Shown here: in pieces, positions 44,136 through 56,021 of the stretch | How positions within the stretch are numbered: the stretch's first letter is position 1 | How the letters are laid out: each line of letters begins with the position of its first letter | Origin: Batillaria attramentaria | Taxonomy: Eukaryota; Mollusca; Gastropoda; Batillariidae | Assembly: GCA_018292915.2 (NCBI GenBank) | Contig: JACVVK020000328.1 | Span: 542,501-606,500, forward strand | Length of the DNA stretch: 64,000 bases | Direction: 5' to 3' | Made by a program: the position numbers and the translations under genes | The notes under the pieces: generated by a model | What the model was told of the DNA's origin: nothing | Seen by the model: the letters and a program-made list of their open reading frames with translations, nothing else | Databases searched by the model: none

Positions 44136-46628
44136 TATATTTTTCCTACCTGCAAGTAACCTTAACTGCCAAATTTGTTTACTAATCATGTATAGTTTAT
44201 ATTGTCATAGGCAAAAGGGACAAGACAGATTGTTTTGAATAGAATAGTGCATCATTTGCAGCCACAAAACATCACAGTATTGATACTTCTTATGAAGGGT
44301 CATCACAGACTTGTCACTCATTTTCTGAAGTAGTGCGCATACTTACGTTTGGGATCTCTTCAGATTTGAAATCAGCGTGAAATTTACATTTAGCGACACT
44401 TAAAATTTTCTGATTTGCACAAATTTGAAAAAAAAACCTCAAAAACTAGGCCTTTTAGAGGCCTCTGGCCCACGGCCTAGAAGGAGACAACGTCATCATC
44501 ACGTGCAATGCTCACGGTCGCCCCGCCCCCAGCGTCACACTTCATAAAGCCAATGGAGAACTACTGAATGAGGTTGGCAACACACCTAGTGACGAACACG
44601 ACAAGACGGTATCTTCTACATTAGTGGGCGTGACGAGTGAAGCTATGGGAACCTACACCTGTACTGCCGACAACAACTTTACAAGTCCCGAGCAAGATAA
44701 AGTTCAGCTGAATGTCAGAAGTATGTATTCATCTCTCTCTCTCTCTCTCCCCAACATGGTGCACACATGGCTCATACCTGGTGTTTCAGTTTGTATTGCT
44801 TCAACTGTGATTCGTTCCATCTGGTATCCTATTGGCTGTTTGTTGTCATTATTGTTGGTGGTGGTGGTGGCGTTGCTGTTACATTCTTTCTTGAAAATTA
44901 AACCAACGTCTGTATTATGTTAATTACAGCTGCACCAAAGGGGAATGAAACAACGACAAAGGACAAGCCAAGGGAACTAACCGAAAGAGGCCTTTACTGT
45001 GGTGGCCTACCCTAAACCCGACACGTTTGTCTTTACCTTTTACGGGAACAAGTTGAATCCCACCTTGAGTAGCGTGCCGTCCGGTACGTTCAAGGTGACG
45101 AGTATTGTGGAGGACCCGTCATTACCCGTCGTCATCTGCAGCATCAAACCACTTGACGTGCCACACGATCGTCTTGGTGTTTATCGTGTTGAGGTCAGCA
45201 ACGGATTGGAAGGGACCTACAAGTACTTCTTTCAAGTGAGGCATGCAAGTGAGTCTGTCTCTGCCTAAGGTTCTAATTGTCTACCACATCCATGAAAATT
45301 AGGCCTTTTCAGTTAACGGTAGACCTTTTTTATGTGAGCCACATATTTTGCTTGCGAACCCTGAGAAATGTGGGTTTTCTTCTATGTATGACAATGAAAC
45401 CTTCACAGATTTATTTTTGATTTAATAGACGTGCAGTGTTTTGTTTGTTGTACATACACTGATACAGTCGTCTCTACTCTTTATCACATTCGCGATCGTT
45501 CTTCTCTGGTATTGAATTGAGTACTTAACACTTGTCCATTTCTCTTCTTTTCAGCACTTCCATCAAAAGGCGGTGACCCGTTTCCCTACTGGGCCATTAT
45601 CGTTATTGTCTTGATCCTGACTCTTGCTGCTGTCGGTATTGCTGTTGCCCGGCGTGTCTTCAAAGGAAAACACACAGGTGACCAATCAGACCGCTTCGAT
45701 TTTTTGTGAAATCGTGAAACTGCTGCTTTGTTTATAAGAAAAATGTACTGAGCTTTTTAAAACAAATTGACAGAAAAATGGTAGAACTTTCAAATTTGTA
45801 TTGACTTGTTTTCTATAAAGACCGCAATGAGCCAGTGGTAAATGAATGGTTTGTCGTAAAGTTACGCTGTACTTTGTTACATACACTGTTATTTGCTGGT
45901 TGGGCTGTTGGAAGGTAACGAAATGGTATGAGCTGATTGCTTTCTATCACTTATTTTTCCGACATATCCAACTCTTGCAGAAAAAGCCAAACGTGTGGAA
46001 ACCACTCCAAATGGTAAGGACTCCAAAACACCTGGGAACACGAATGCTAACTCCAGACAACAGACAGTACCCACCGATGTCTGCAATGAGACGGAAATCT
46101 TTCTGAAAATTCCAGCAAAACTACCGCCATTGGAGCCAGCTCCACGATCTCCAGAAGAACCCCTCAGCCCCATGAAGACCGACAATGAAAAACGTCACAA
46201 GCGCAAGAACTGAAGAAGGAACCAGACATAGAGAAGGAGTCCCAAGGGAGAAGGAGTCCCCCCCCCCCCCCCCCGCCCTTCGTGGGGGGGGGGGGGGACG
46301 CTCTTTATTACTTGCAAGGGTTCATAGGAAGAGAGCAATTAAACAGGTTGAAATTACATGCAAACACACAAAGCCCAAGGCAACCAAAGGGAGTTTATGT
46401 GTTTATTAATTATCGCTGTATCCCCTCTCACTTCAGGAAGTAGCCTGCGCTTCATTGCTGCAGGAAAAACAGTTACTGAAATCAATCATGAATCAATATT
46501 TTATCAGTATAATGATTTCGGGAAACTCTTAAAACAAAGTCAACTGTACTGACTGGCAGTTGTGTCTTGATATTACGTTTCCGAAACCAATTATGTCTCA
46601 GTTCTATGTTTTATTTAGAATCACCTCA

Positions 46629-46680
46629 CGAAGACCAACAATAAAAAAAAAAAAACGTTCCAAGCACAAGAACTGAAGAA
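46629..46680 (+). pseudogene. Second copy of the tail-exon end after gene D
   Basis: GAAGACCAACAATAAAAAAA through GCACAAGAACTGAAGAAG repeats the end of the gene D tail exon (around 46,170-46,225) with a poly-A expansion. It is a local duplication, not reachable in frame. Confidence 0.55.
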
Positions 46681-47027
46681 GTAACCAGAAAGACAGAATG
46701 GGTCTGAAGTTACACCTGCTGACAGAGGTCCTTAGGCCCGAGACGTCACCAGCAAATTCAAACAGTTTATCAATATTGAATTTTATCTGGATGTTTTAGC
46801 CGGTTTTTCTAACTTAGCAAAATATGTTGGCTTTTACCCGCTGTAATCTCGAACCATTAATATTTCATATTTCAACACAGATTCCTTTTAGGTTCATTGT
46901 GTTTCATTGTGCAAATTACGAGACACCGTATGGTTCGTTTACGACACTCAGTACGCCAACTCCATGTCTCACGTGACTTTCGGTGTGTGTTTGCAATGGA
47001 GCTACTCAGTGCGGCAGAAAATGTCAG

Positions 47028-47440
47028 GGGGTGCTTCCCTTGGTAAGACACGTCTTATGAAGTGGATGATTACACGGCCGGCACCGCAGGTGACGTAGTT
47101 CCCGGGCCTGGATAATGCCGAGATATTTATGACAGGAAGCGTGAAATGCGGCCCTGTCCCGCAGTCCCAAACCACACGGACCTCCCTAGCATCACCATCA
47201 TTCCCATCTCCATCATCATGCATGATAAAATTTGCCCCAGCTTCCAAATCTTGCATGTTGTTGTCCTTGATAGGCTCTGTTAGTGTCATAAGAGTTGTCT
47301 ACAAACAAAGGGACGGCGCTGTCAGCCCTGCGGATTTGCAACCAAAAAAACCCAACAACAACAATAACAACAAAAAAAAAAGAAAAGAAAACCCAACAAC
47401 AACAAACAAACAACAACAATAATAATAACGAACAAGCACC
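47028..47440 (+). mobile_element. 5'-truncated SINE
   Basis: GGGGGTGCTTCCCTTGGTAA through ACACGGCCGGCACCGCAGG to TTTGCCCCAGCTTCC matches, inverted, the body of the SINE at 58,046-58,536 but lacks the tRNA head. It ends in a CAA/A-rich tail. Confidence 0.6.
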
Positions 47441-47467
47441 AAGTATGAAGAAATGTGACGAGCTGGG

Positions 47468-47721
47468 ACCACAGACCTAAAAAAAGATAGACCCCCTGCG
47501 GTGCTGGAAGTGTGACGCCGCTGCGCGCCATGTTGCGAGTACCTGGAAGTGCCAGACGCTATCCGCTGTTTACATAGCGCGCATAGCATCGCGCTTTATC
47601 TTACGTCACAATTCTGATGACGTCTTTCTAAAGAACTTTGTATTTCGAACGAGGACAGCGACACTCGCAAGCAGCGATGGCAGCGTGCGGCGGTGGGTCT
47701 ATCTTTTTTTAGGTCTGTGGT
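47468..47721. mobile_element. 254-bp MITE with perfect long TIR
   Basis: CCACAGACCTAAAAAAAGAT plus ATAGACCC-type sequence at 47,469-47,494 is repeated exactly inverted at 47,695-47,720. TGGG flanks both ends. The interior is GC-rich and encodes nothing recognisable. A 0.67-kb satellite follows it. Confidence 0.85.
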
Positions 47722-47754
47722 TGGGACCAAGGAAAGAATGAGTCTTCTCGAAGA

Positions 47755-49110
47755 ATAGTAGACTCCAGAGTGCAGTCCCTTTTCGGCGGGGCGTGAAAAT
47801 GTGACTGCTTACACCCAGACCCATTTTTAAAAATGGCGAATTTTTTTTTTACAAAAGCAGAGACTTGTGTGTCATATGATTCGATTTGAAACGAAGTCTT
47901 GAATATCCGACCACTTTTCGTTTGGGCAAAATCTTTGCCAGCGGACAATTATTGTTGCGCTTTGATGGCACTGTTTACGTGGTAGACTGATCCAACAGGA
48001 TGTGAGTAAACGGCAAGGGGGTTGCACTCTGACAGGCAAGGGTGTTGCACTCTACAGGCAAGTATTATTGCACGGTGCAGACGATCACGTACCTGCCTTG
48101 TGGTGGAATAAGAGACGATTACAAAAGCATACACACCCGTGCTCTAGGACTGAATGTAATAATAGATCTGTCCATTCAGACAGAGACATGTTATGTATTT
48201 CTCTGATTCAGAAACACGCCTACTTTCACTCTGAAGACAGCCTGCCATCACTTGCGCCATTGAGGATCTCTCTGGGTTCAAAGCTAGTCAAGGATGACAT
48301 AGTGCGCGACCTTGTGTTTGAGAGCACCGAGACAATTTAGGCCCGTCACGGTAGCGCAGTGAGCGCCATTTCCCCACCGTGCACAGAGGTACTTTCCACT
48401 GAAAGACTCTGTGCCCCAGAGAGTGCAAGAGTAGACTCCAGAGTGCAGTCCCTTTTCGGCGGGGCGTGAAAATGTGACTGCTTACACCCAGCGCCATTTT
48501 CAAAAATGGCGATTTTTTTTTTAGAAAAGCAGAGACTTGTGTGTCATATGATTCGATTTGAAACGAAGTGTTGAATATCCGACCACTTTTCGTTTGGGCA
48601 AAATCTTTACCAGCGGACAATTATTGTTGCGCTTTGATGGCACTGTTTACGTGGTACACTGATCCAACAGGATGTGAGTAAACGGCAAGGGGGTTGCACT
48701 CTGACAGGCAAGGGTATTGCACTCTACAGGCAAGTATTATTGCACGGTGCAGACGATCACGTACCTGCCTTGTGGTGGAATAAGAGACGATTACAAAAGC
48801 ATACACACCCGTGCTCTAAGACTGAATGTAATAATAGATCTGTCCATTCAGACAGAGACATGTTATGTATGTCTCTGATTCAGAAACACGCCTACTTTCA
48901 CTCTGAAGAGAGCCTGCCATCACTTGCGCCATTGAGGATCCCTCTGGGTTCAAAGCTGGTCAAGGATGACTGACATAGTGCGCGACCTTGTGTTTGAGAG
49001 CACCGAGACAATTTAGGCCCGTCACGGTAGCGCAGTGAGCGCCATTTCCCCACTGTGCACAGAGGTACTTTCCACTGAAAGACTCTGTGCCCCAGAGAGT
49101 GCTCGAAGAA
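47755..49110. repeat. 0.67-kb satellite, two inverted units
   Basis: ACTCCAGAGTGCAGTCCCTT occurs at about 47,761 and 48,432. The units are the reverse complement of those at 15,365-16,318. The second unit is bounded by a poly-C run near 49,112. Each contains the hairpin GCCATTTTT / AAAAATGGC, imperfect in the second. No gene seen. Confidence 0.88.
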
Positions 49111-49444
49111 CTCCCCCCCCCCCCCCCCCTGCTTCCTGCTACCGCGTCACACCACGTCACTTTTGTATCGCCAGAAACTCTGACGTCACAATACATTAGT
49201 TCTTATCCAAAGACACGCGGCATGCATGATAGTTCCCTGTGCGTCTCATCGTGCCAATCCGTCGTTGGAATCCTTTGTGTAACCGGAGATGCTCTGGGAA
49301 TTACGCAAGATGTGGGAGCCGACAACAATAATTGTATTCTCTTCCTGGATGAAACACATCAGTGTCAAAACTACGTCATGTTGATAGCGTTTCAGCTTGT
49401 TTACATGTGGACATATTTACTGGTTCCCAAAACAGGCAAGTAAC

Positions 49445-49445
<1 letters not shown>

Positions 49446-49493
<48 letters not shown>
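49446..49493. repeat. CT microsatellite
   Basis: About 23 CT units right after the GC donor of the fragmentary gene. A similar but shorter run follows the homologous exon at 52,313. Confidence 0.93.
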
Positions 49494-49495
<2 letters not shown>

Positions 49496-50271
49496 ATAAT
49501 TCATGTCCCACCGTTGCAAAGGTTGCTTTCATCGAATTTTATTGAGCATGTCTTGTTTATGCTCAAACTGTTTTTCTGTAATTTGTCCAATGCAACAAAA
49601 TAAATCTGCTTAAACCAAACATGTATCTGATACACACAAAAATTTAATGCACTGCTGACCTTCAACACAACTCCAGCTACAAAGGACAGTACGATCTGCA
49701 CGTGCAGCGCCGTGTGGGACCCTGACCCGGATCTGTACAAGTTGAAGTCTAACGTAACAGTCACCACTCAACACAATTGTGAGTTTTTACTGTACTCATA
49801 CGAGCGTGGAAATGCGTAAAGTCTTGTATCGGCACTGCAGCAAATTATACTATAAAAGTTGGATACTGTGATCAGTACACAGTTCACGGATGTTTTGTAC
49901 CTGTGCTGACTATTGTCTGAAGCACTGCGCAAAACCTTCGGTGTCTTGGCGGCAAGTAAATCTATGTAGACATAATCTGAAGCCGAGGGACAGACAGGTG
50001 CACACAAGAACACGAAAACAATAAACCGTCAACCCCCATTTTTTTTTTTTTTTGGGGGGGGGGGGGGGTAGATGCTGTGTAGACTTAGAGATTTCATTAC
50101 GTTTTAGACAAAAGGGCCTTAATCCACTTCTTCATTTGTGTGCGATACATTTCGTTTCAGTACGTCCATCAAAAGGCGGCGACCCGTCTCCCTACTGGGC
50201 CATTATCGTTATTGTTTTGATCGTGACTCTTGCTACTGCCGGTATTGTCGTCGCCAACCGTGTGTGGAAAT

Positions 50272-51735
50272 GTCAGTCGTTGTCTGTATACCCTTAAAAA
50301 CGAAGTAATGTTTTCTACACCATGGTTGAGCCAAACAAAGCCAAACCCGTACCTGTGTAATGCATCACTGACATCCGTTACCCAACAGCGGGTTCCACTG
50401 TCATGCAAGTGATACAACATCATATACGCCTTGTATGGAAGTCTGTCCATATTCATCCTTGTAAGGCGTAACCAATACTTAATACAATTGACATTTGCTC
50501 TGATGTACAGAGGATATCTACCTGTTTCTGAATAAACCATAGTATTCGGGGTCCTAGGGCTAACATTTAACAGTTTTTTTTAGTGCGAACAAGTGCACGC
50601 TTTCCGTAGAGCCGTACAAGTGTAACCCCCAGATTTCCGAAGCATATAACAGTATAGGACTAATCTGAGAATCAAACTATTTAAAGAAAATAGATGGTGA
50701 AGTATCTCCAAGCTTCCACATAATTCTAAATATTTCAAAAACACCTTTTTTTTTTTTGCTCTGGAAGCAAGGTCTCCGCACGCCTGTACAAACGATAGGC
50801 GAGTTGATAAAAACAGCCCTAAATATTTGTAGGAGTTCACAACGTTAATGTTTTCTCCATTAAAGTACCACTTCTCATTTTTTGTTAAACGTCCGCCATT
50901 GCGAAACACAACGATATCAGATTTTGAAAGGTTAACAGTTAACTGAAGAGACCTGGCGCTCTTTGCCAGTAGGTTTAGTTGATTCTGTAAGCCCATAGCA
51001 GTATCGGACAACAGGGCGACATCGTCAGCGAACAACAGAATGAACAGCTCAAGTAAATCCGGAAACAACTGGACACCATGTTTGCCATTTTTTATAATTT
51101 CTTTAGCCAGTTCATTGATAAATATTGAGAATAACACAGGACTCGTGGGTTCCCCTTGCTTCAAGCCTCTCTGACAGAAAAAGAAGTTGGTCACATCGGC
51201 ACCACACCTAACACGGGCTTTGACTGTTTTATACATAGACTGTACCGCTAAAAGCATTTTTCCGCTGATGCCATTTGCTCTCAACGACAACCAGAGCCTG
51301 TTTCGCGCTATCGAATCGAAACATTTCTGAAAATCAATAAAAGCCACGTACAACTTTCTGTGGCGTGACAGATATTTCTGTATCATTGAAAACAATGTAA
51401 ATATGTGATCGATTGTCGAATGGTCTTTGCGGAAACCAGCTTGAATATCGCCCAGCATCTGTTTCTCTTCCACCCACAATGTCAGTCTGTTATTTAAAAT
51501 GTAGCTGTATAACTTTCCACATATATTGAGTAGGGAGATACCTCTGTAATTGTCCGGAGTGTGAATGCTACCTTTTTTATGGAGAGGTTGTATCGTGGCT
51601 TCAGTCCATGCCTCAGGGTATTGCCCACTCGAAAAAACGTGGTTAAAAAGATCTGTGAGAAAAGGATGAATCACATCACTAGCGTATTTATATATCTCGG
51701 GTATCAGACCATCTGGTCCAGCAGCTTTTTTACAC
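50272..51735 (-). mobile_element. 5'-truncated LINE reverse transcriptase
   Basis: Minus-strand ORF from about 51,735 down: KAAGPDGLIPEIYKYA, DNYRGISLLN, FIDFQKCFDSIARN, QRGLKQGEPTSPVLFSIFIN, LLFADDVALLSDTA, NSYKYLGLFLS. A C-terminal piece (ETGRYPLYI, FGFVWLNHG, LRVYRQRL) continues in another frame to about 50,275. All main RT motifs including FADD are readable, so it is rather young. The clade is uncertain. Its first residues upstream of KKAAGPDG are antisense of the host tail exon. Confidence 0.88.
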
Positions 51736-52312
51736 AATGAAAAACGTACAAAGCGCATGAACTGAAGAAGTGGTCAGAAATAGATAAAATATACCCGAAA
51801 AGACAGGGAGGGAATCTGCACCAATAATTCCACGTGGTTTTCCTTTTCTCAAATTACATCCGGTTACTGCAAAAACTAAATGATTCCGCGTGCTTTTTAG
51901 TCTCCCTTATCCACTTTCTCTGTTCCCCCGCCCCTCCCCCCCCCTCCCCCCACACTCCCATCAATTTACATCCGAATATAGTAAAGAATCTAGACAACGT
52001 AGCGACAATGAAGAATCGGCAAGCCAACGTGGATACAGTGATACACTCTATTCTTGTCAAAGAACTTTTATTTTCAGTGTTTCTTGTTTGTCTCAATCTT
52101 CTGATCACGTCACACTGCGTCACAATGCGACGAAAAACTCAAAACGAATTATCAGAAGCTACAGCTGTGACAGTGCACCTCTCCCAGCCATCGTGTCTCC
52201 ACAGCACTTACAGCACTTTGTAAAAAATGCTGTTGGAATCAAGTAAGCTATGGACTGATCGTGTTTTCCTGGGTGCCACGCTTGAGTAAGAATATTCGCC
52301 CAAAGACACAAC

Positions 52313-52602
52313 ATGCGGATAACGGTCCAGCTTGTGTGTGTGTGCATACATGTACTGGTTCCACGAACAGGCAAGTGTAGCAAGTCGTTCCGCCTCACTC
52401 TCTCTCTCTCTCTCTCTTTCCAATTCAAGGTGATCATTCTTTTTTATCGTAATTTTTTCTCGTAATTTTTTTTTTCTTTTTTGCACTCTGTTTTGCTGTT
52501 TGTAGTATTAACAACGACAAATTTGTAAACTGAAGATTTTTGTTGTTGTTGTTGTTGGTGGTTTTTTGCATAACCGCTGAGAAATAAAGTATCATCATCA
52601 TC

Positions 52603-52672
<70 letters not shown>

Positions 52673-54018
52673 TGATACAAAACAATCTGAAAATTATTAT
52701 ATACGTAGCTTACAAAATACAATCGTTCTAATAATTTATTATCTCTGTGTTCAGATGGCCGCCTTTCAAACGACAACATCCACATCACGGGACCGGAATC
52801 GTTCATCACTGATGGATCCAGGAGACTGACACTTACATGTCTCGCTACAGACGCTGACCAGGGAACGGGCTACAGCTGGGCTCCTGCCCAAACTAACTGT
52901 ATAGACTACATTCAGAGCAGTAGGACCTGTACACTACAGCCCAGACTGGACCAGGACGGATTACGTATCATATGTACTGCAGTCGACTCCCAGGGCTCAG
53001 CCTCACAGGATAGCTACACGTTAAAATTAAAATGTAGGTGGCAATGATGATCTTGCCAAATTGTTATCGGACGGGGGTGGGGTGGGATCGAGGGCGGGGA
53101 AGGGGGGCGGGTGTGTGTGTGTGTGTGGGGGGGGGGGGGTCATCTACTGGAAATTTGAAATGTAGCTTTGACTTCTTTCGAATGAAAGAACAAGTCCCTT
53201 TAAAAAAAAACAAAAAAACACCCCCACCCCTAAAAAAAAAAAAGGACATAAAATTGATTTCGATTTCCGACATAATGCCGTAAAAGACAGTGATTGTCAT
53301 CAAATTTATATGAACTTCATGAACAACGTCTTCTCCAAGATAGGTATACAAAAAATACCCGCAGACAAGTTAGTGTTGGTGTTTTTCTTCTTCTTGTTGT
53401 CCCCCCCCCCCCCCTCCCCGCCGCCGCCAAAAATCGATGGCGAATGTAGCCCCAGAACTCACTTTCAAACGCAGATTTCGCACACGCTACGTCAATTTGT
53501 CGCGCGATGTTTGAAATCACAGTCCGTTTCAGATGTGTTGAACATCTTCTTGCAGACCCGCCTCAAAAACCACCATTTATCGCTAACTCCAGGCAGAGCA
53601 AGTTTCTTCCGGTCGGGGGCACAGTGACGTGTACAGTACAGGGTGGCAAGCCGCTCGTCACAGCCGTACACTTCAACTGTACTAATCAACATCTGACAAA
53701 TGATGTTAGTAAACCTGTCGGTACGTCTGTGTCAAGTTCTGTGACCATCAGCACGACACAGACTACAGACGACGACACGACGTGCTACTGTTGGGCCACT
53801 TGGGAACCCGAGCCTGGTCTATATACACTCACCAGTCAGAAGTCTTTTCAAATTGCGTGTGAGTTGTCCGCTACATTTCAATGCAAATAAAAAATATTGT
53901 GTTTGTATAGCTGGAAACGCAGACTTCCAGTGGATCATTTCTAAAGATAAAACTATTTATGTGATCTGATGGTATCATTGTGTGACAGGCTTATCACAAA
54001 GAAATGTATTGCTTAGTC

Positions 54019-54067
<49 letters not shown>

Positions 54068-55693
54068 CTAACTACATTGATTATGATAAATTTCAGATCC
54101 CCCTGAAGCGCCTGAGATTTCTGGCTACACTCCCGGTCAGATCCTACGAGACGGCGACACGCTGACCTGTACAGTGAATGGTGGCAAACCACCCGTGTCT
54201 GATATCAACTTCCGCTGTACCAACCCTGATCTACACGGTGTGATCAATACAACGGGTTCAAGTCAGCTGACCTTCAACACAACACCAGCTACAAAGGACA
54301 GTACGATCTGCACGTGCAGCGCCGTGTGGGACCCTGACCCGGATCTGTACAAGCTGACGTCAAACATAACAGTCTCGACGAAGTGTGAGTTTTTGCTGTA
54401 CCCAAATACGGAAATACAAGACTTCTAGTGTCGCTACTGCAGCAAATTACACTATGGAATTCCGAGGCAGCGACCAGTACAAAATTTTAATATTACATGA
54501 TATGGTACTGCCAAAGACCGTATTATCTACGGTCTTTGGTACTGCTGCTAAAAATTGTCTAAAGCACTGTGTATAATGTTGAATGTAGAATGTTGTAGGC
54601 AAGTGAAGCAGTGTCGACCTCATGAGGGATAGTCTGGGCGACCATCTGAGATTCTCGGTTTTGTTCTTGCTGTTGTTGTTGTTGTTGTTTCTCAAGAGGG
54701 GATTTTTAATCAAAGAGGGTTGCCCGAACGCAGTGTTCCCTGTGATTCGAAAATACAAGGGTCCTTGGGACCCGCTCTCCAAATTTTTAGGGTACTGATG
54801 TAAATTTGGAGGGTCCATACATCAGATTCTGTCTGTTTTGCACAATGGCTCGGTGGAAATGCGATGCTGCAAGTGTCCGCTGCTGGTTACAGATCGCTTC
54901 TTGCTCAGTTTCCGGGAGAGTGTTGGAAAAATACTGTTTGTCACGGCGAGATCAAAAACGTGCGGCCCCTGTGACGCGCTGTTTTCAAATTTGTGCGTCA
55001 GTTAAAGAGTTTTGTGCGTACAAATACGCACACCAGTGCGTAATCGATAACACTGAGACAGATTGGAGTAGAGACCAACAAACGCACACACAAACACAAA
55101 CACGAAAACGATAACCCACCCATTCCCATTGATTTCTCTCGCGGCTTGAAGTGCGTGCTGGTTAGGCATTTATTTTGTGAGTACACTTACATGGTCCATT
55201 ATTGTTTCTTGAGGTAGCTTGACTTTCATCACGGGGGTCAAACAAAATGGACGGACCGGCGTTTCGTCCGGTGCTACGCCGCTTCAAATCAGCGGGTTCC
55301 CACGACATATAGCATCACATTTTTCCAAATACAAAACACCAGAGCACTGGAAAAACGCCTGGGATTTTTCAGTTGTCGGTTCGAACGAATGAAAAGGGTT
55401 GTTTACCATCCAGAACCCCGACCTGTACCAATACGTTACTACAACCTAAAGATGTGTATATGCTCATGTTTTACAATCATGGAATCGTCGAAACTTTTGA
55501 AGCGGCATAGCAAGGGAAAAGTGTCGTCCATTTTGATTAACACCCGTCATCATTTTTTTCCTCTTGTTTGTTTGTCGCAGTGAGTCCATCAAAAGGCGGT
55601 GACCCGTTTCCCTACTGGGCCATTATCGTTATTGTCTTGATCCTGTCTCTTGCTGCTGTCGGTATTCCTGTTGCCCGGCGTGTCTTGAAATGA
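52313..55693 (+). CDS. Gene E: three-Ig membrane receptor, short tail
   Basis: Exons: signal peptide 52,313-52,370 (MRITVQLVCVCIHVLVPRTG), divergent Ig2 52,755-53,033, Ig6 53,556-53,858, Ig7 54,097-54,384, membrane 55,581-55,693. About 346 residues, all phase 1. The first intron would use a GC donor (ACAG|GCAAGT). Ig6 reads VTCTVQGGKP, VHFNCTN and TTCYCWATW. The membrane segment has a proline (VGIPVARR) not found in A or B and ends RRVLK-stop. There is no Ig1, Ig3 or Ig4. Gene F follows 1.75 kb downstream, exactly as C follows B. Confidence 0.7.
52607..52672. repeat. CT then CA microsatellite, gene E intron 1
   Basis: About 24 CT units pass directly into nine CA units, after ATCATCATCATCATG. 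The preceding AATAAAGTATCATCATC resembles a retroelement 3' end. Confidence 0.92.
52755..53033 (+). CDS. Gene E exon, divergent Ig2
   Basis: Acceptor TGTTCAG, donor GTAGGT, 279 nt like the other Ig2 exons. It reads DGSRRLTLTCLATDADQGTG, YSWAPAQTNC, SRTCTLQPRLDQDGLRIICT. Four cysteines and the tryptophan are in the Ig2 positions, but overall identity to the other copies is low. It represents an older lineage of the domain. Confidence 0.78.
54511..54539. repeat. Perfect 12-bp hairpin insertion, gene E intron
   Basis: CCAAAGACCGTA, loop TTATC, TACGGTCTTTGG. The flanks repeat GGTACT. Genes A and B lack it at this site. Confidence 0.85.
54846..55114 (+). other. Intronic ORF of unknown nature, E copy
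   Basis: The counterpart of the frame at 13,608 (MARWKCDAASVRCWLQIASC), open to the same end. Persistence in two of three copies may be chance. No family recognised. Confidence 0.25.
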
Positions 55694-55972
55694 AATATTT
55701 AATGTAAACACAAAGGTAATTAGCATATTAGTTAACGTGCTCGCTTGTTACTAGCAAACAATTAATTTCAACACGGACGTTTTTCGTTCTTGTCTCCTTC
55801 TATCTACCAATTAACAGTTTGTTGTGAGATGAGTTCCTCACCACTGCTATCTTTTAAGGTTTTATCTGGCTCATTTCAGTCTATCCTTTTGTTCTGGGTT
55901 TTATCACTGGTACTTGTTCTTGGTTTTTAATATTGGTCTCTGCCTATACTTTTTTTTTTTTTTTCTACTCAG

Positions 55973-55975
<3 letters not shown>

Positions 55976-56015
<40 letters not shown>

Positions 56016-56021
56016 TGTGTG

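Larger units (their letters stand above)
41529..44479. mobile_element. 2.95-kb TIR element inside Ig4 exon of D
   Basis: Ends TAGGCCGTGGGCC and its exact inverse, flanked by GAA on both sides (41,526-41,528; 44,480-44,482). A 3-bp duplication is usual for PIF/Harbinger or CACTA groups, but I see no transposase. It contains an unidentified ORF (41,793-42,245) and a LINE 3' end (42,660-44,135), the latter probably a later nested insertion. Confidence 0.85.
38716..46213 (+). pseudogene. Gene D: multi-Ig receptor, two exons split by transposons
   Basis: Exons: signal peptide 38,716-38,770 (MERVYLLLTCVGLLPVCAG), Ig1 39,046-39,276, Ig2 39,543-39,664 plus 40,339-40,495 (split), Ig3 40,966-41,268, Ig4 41,467-41,528 plus 44,483-44,720 (split), Ig5 44,988-45,248 (or from 44,930 with a one-base shift), membrane 45,555-45,677, tail 45,981-46,213. 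There are no Ig6 or Ig7 exons. With each insert and one target duplication removed, Ig2 is 279 nt and Ig4 300 nt, in frame, so damage is recent. Skipping both would still give an open frame of about 401 residues, so a working product is possible. The tail lacks tyrosine and has LPPLEPAPRSPEEPLSP, a PxxP-rich stretch, and a basic end. Confidence 0.7.
49378..51765 (+). pseudogene. Fragmentary D-like receptor gene with LINE insertion
   Basis: Pieces in order: a possible signal-peptide exon 49,378-49,435 (MLIAFQLVYMWTYLLVPKTG) with a GC donor; half of an Ig7-type exon near 49,655-49,783 (STICTCSAVWDPDPDLYKLK) with no front half; a membrane exon from 50,161 (SPYWAIIVIVLIVTLATAGI); and the last ten codons of a D-type tail (NEKRTKRMN-stop, 51,736-51,765). 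A LINE on the opposite strand fills the space between membrane exon and tail and destroys the join. It is unlikely to make a receptor. Confidence 0.65.

Noticed and set aside
45995..46213. ORF starting METTPNGKDSKTPG as a separate small gene
   Set aside because: It is the in-frame continuation of the gene D tail exon, which starts at the acceptor before 45,981.
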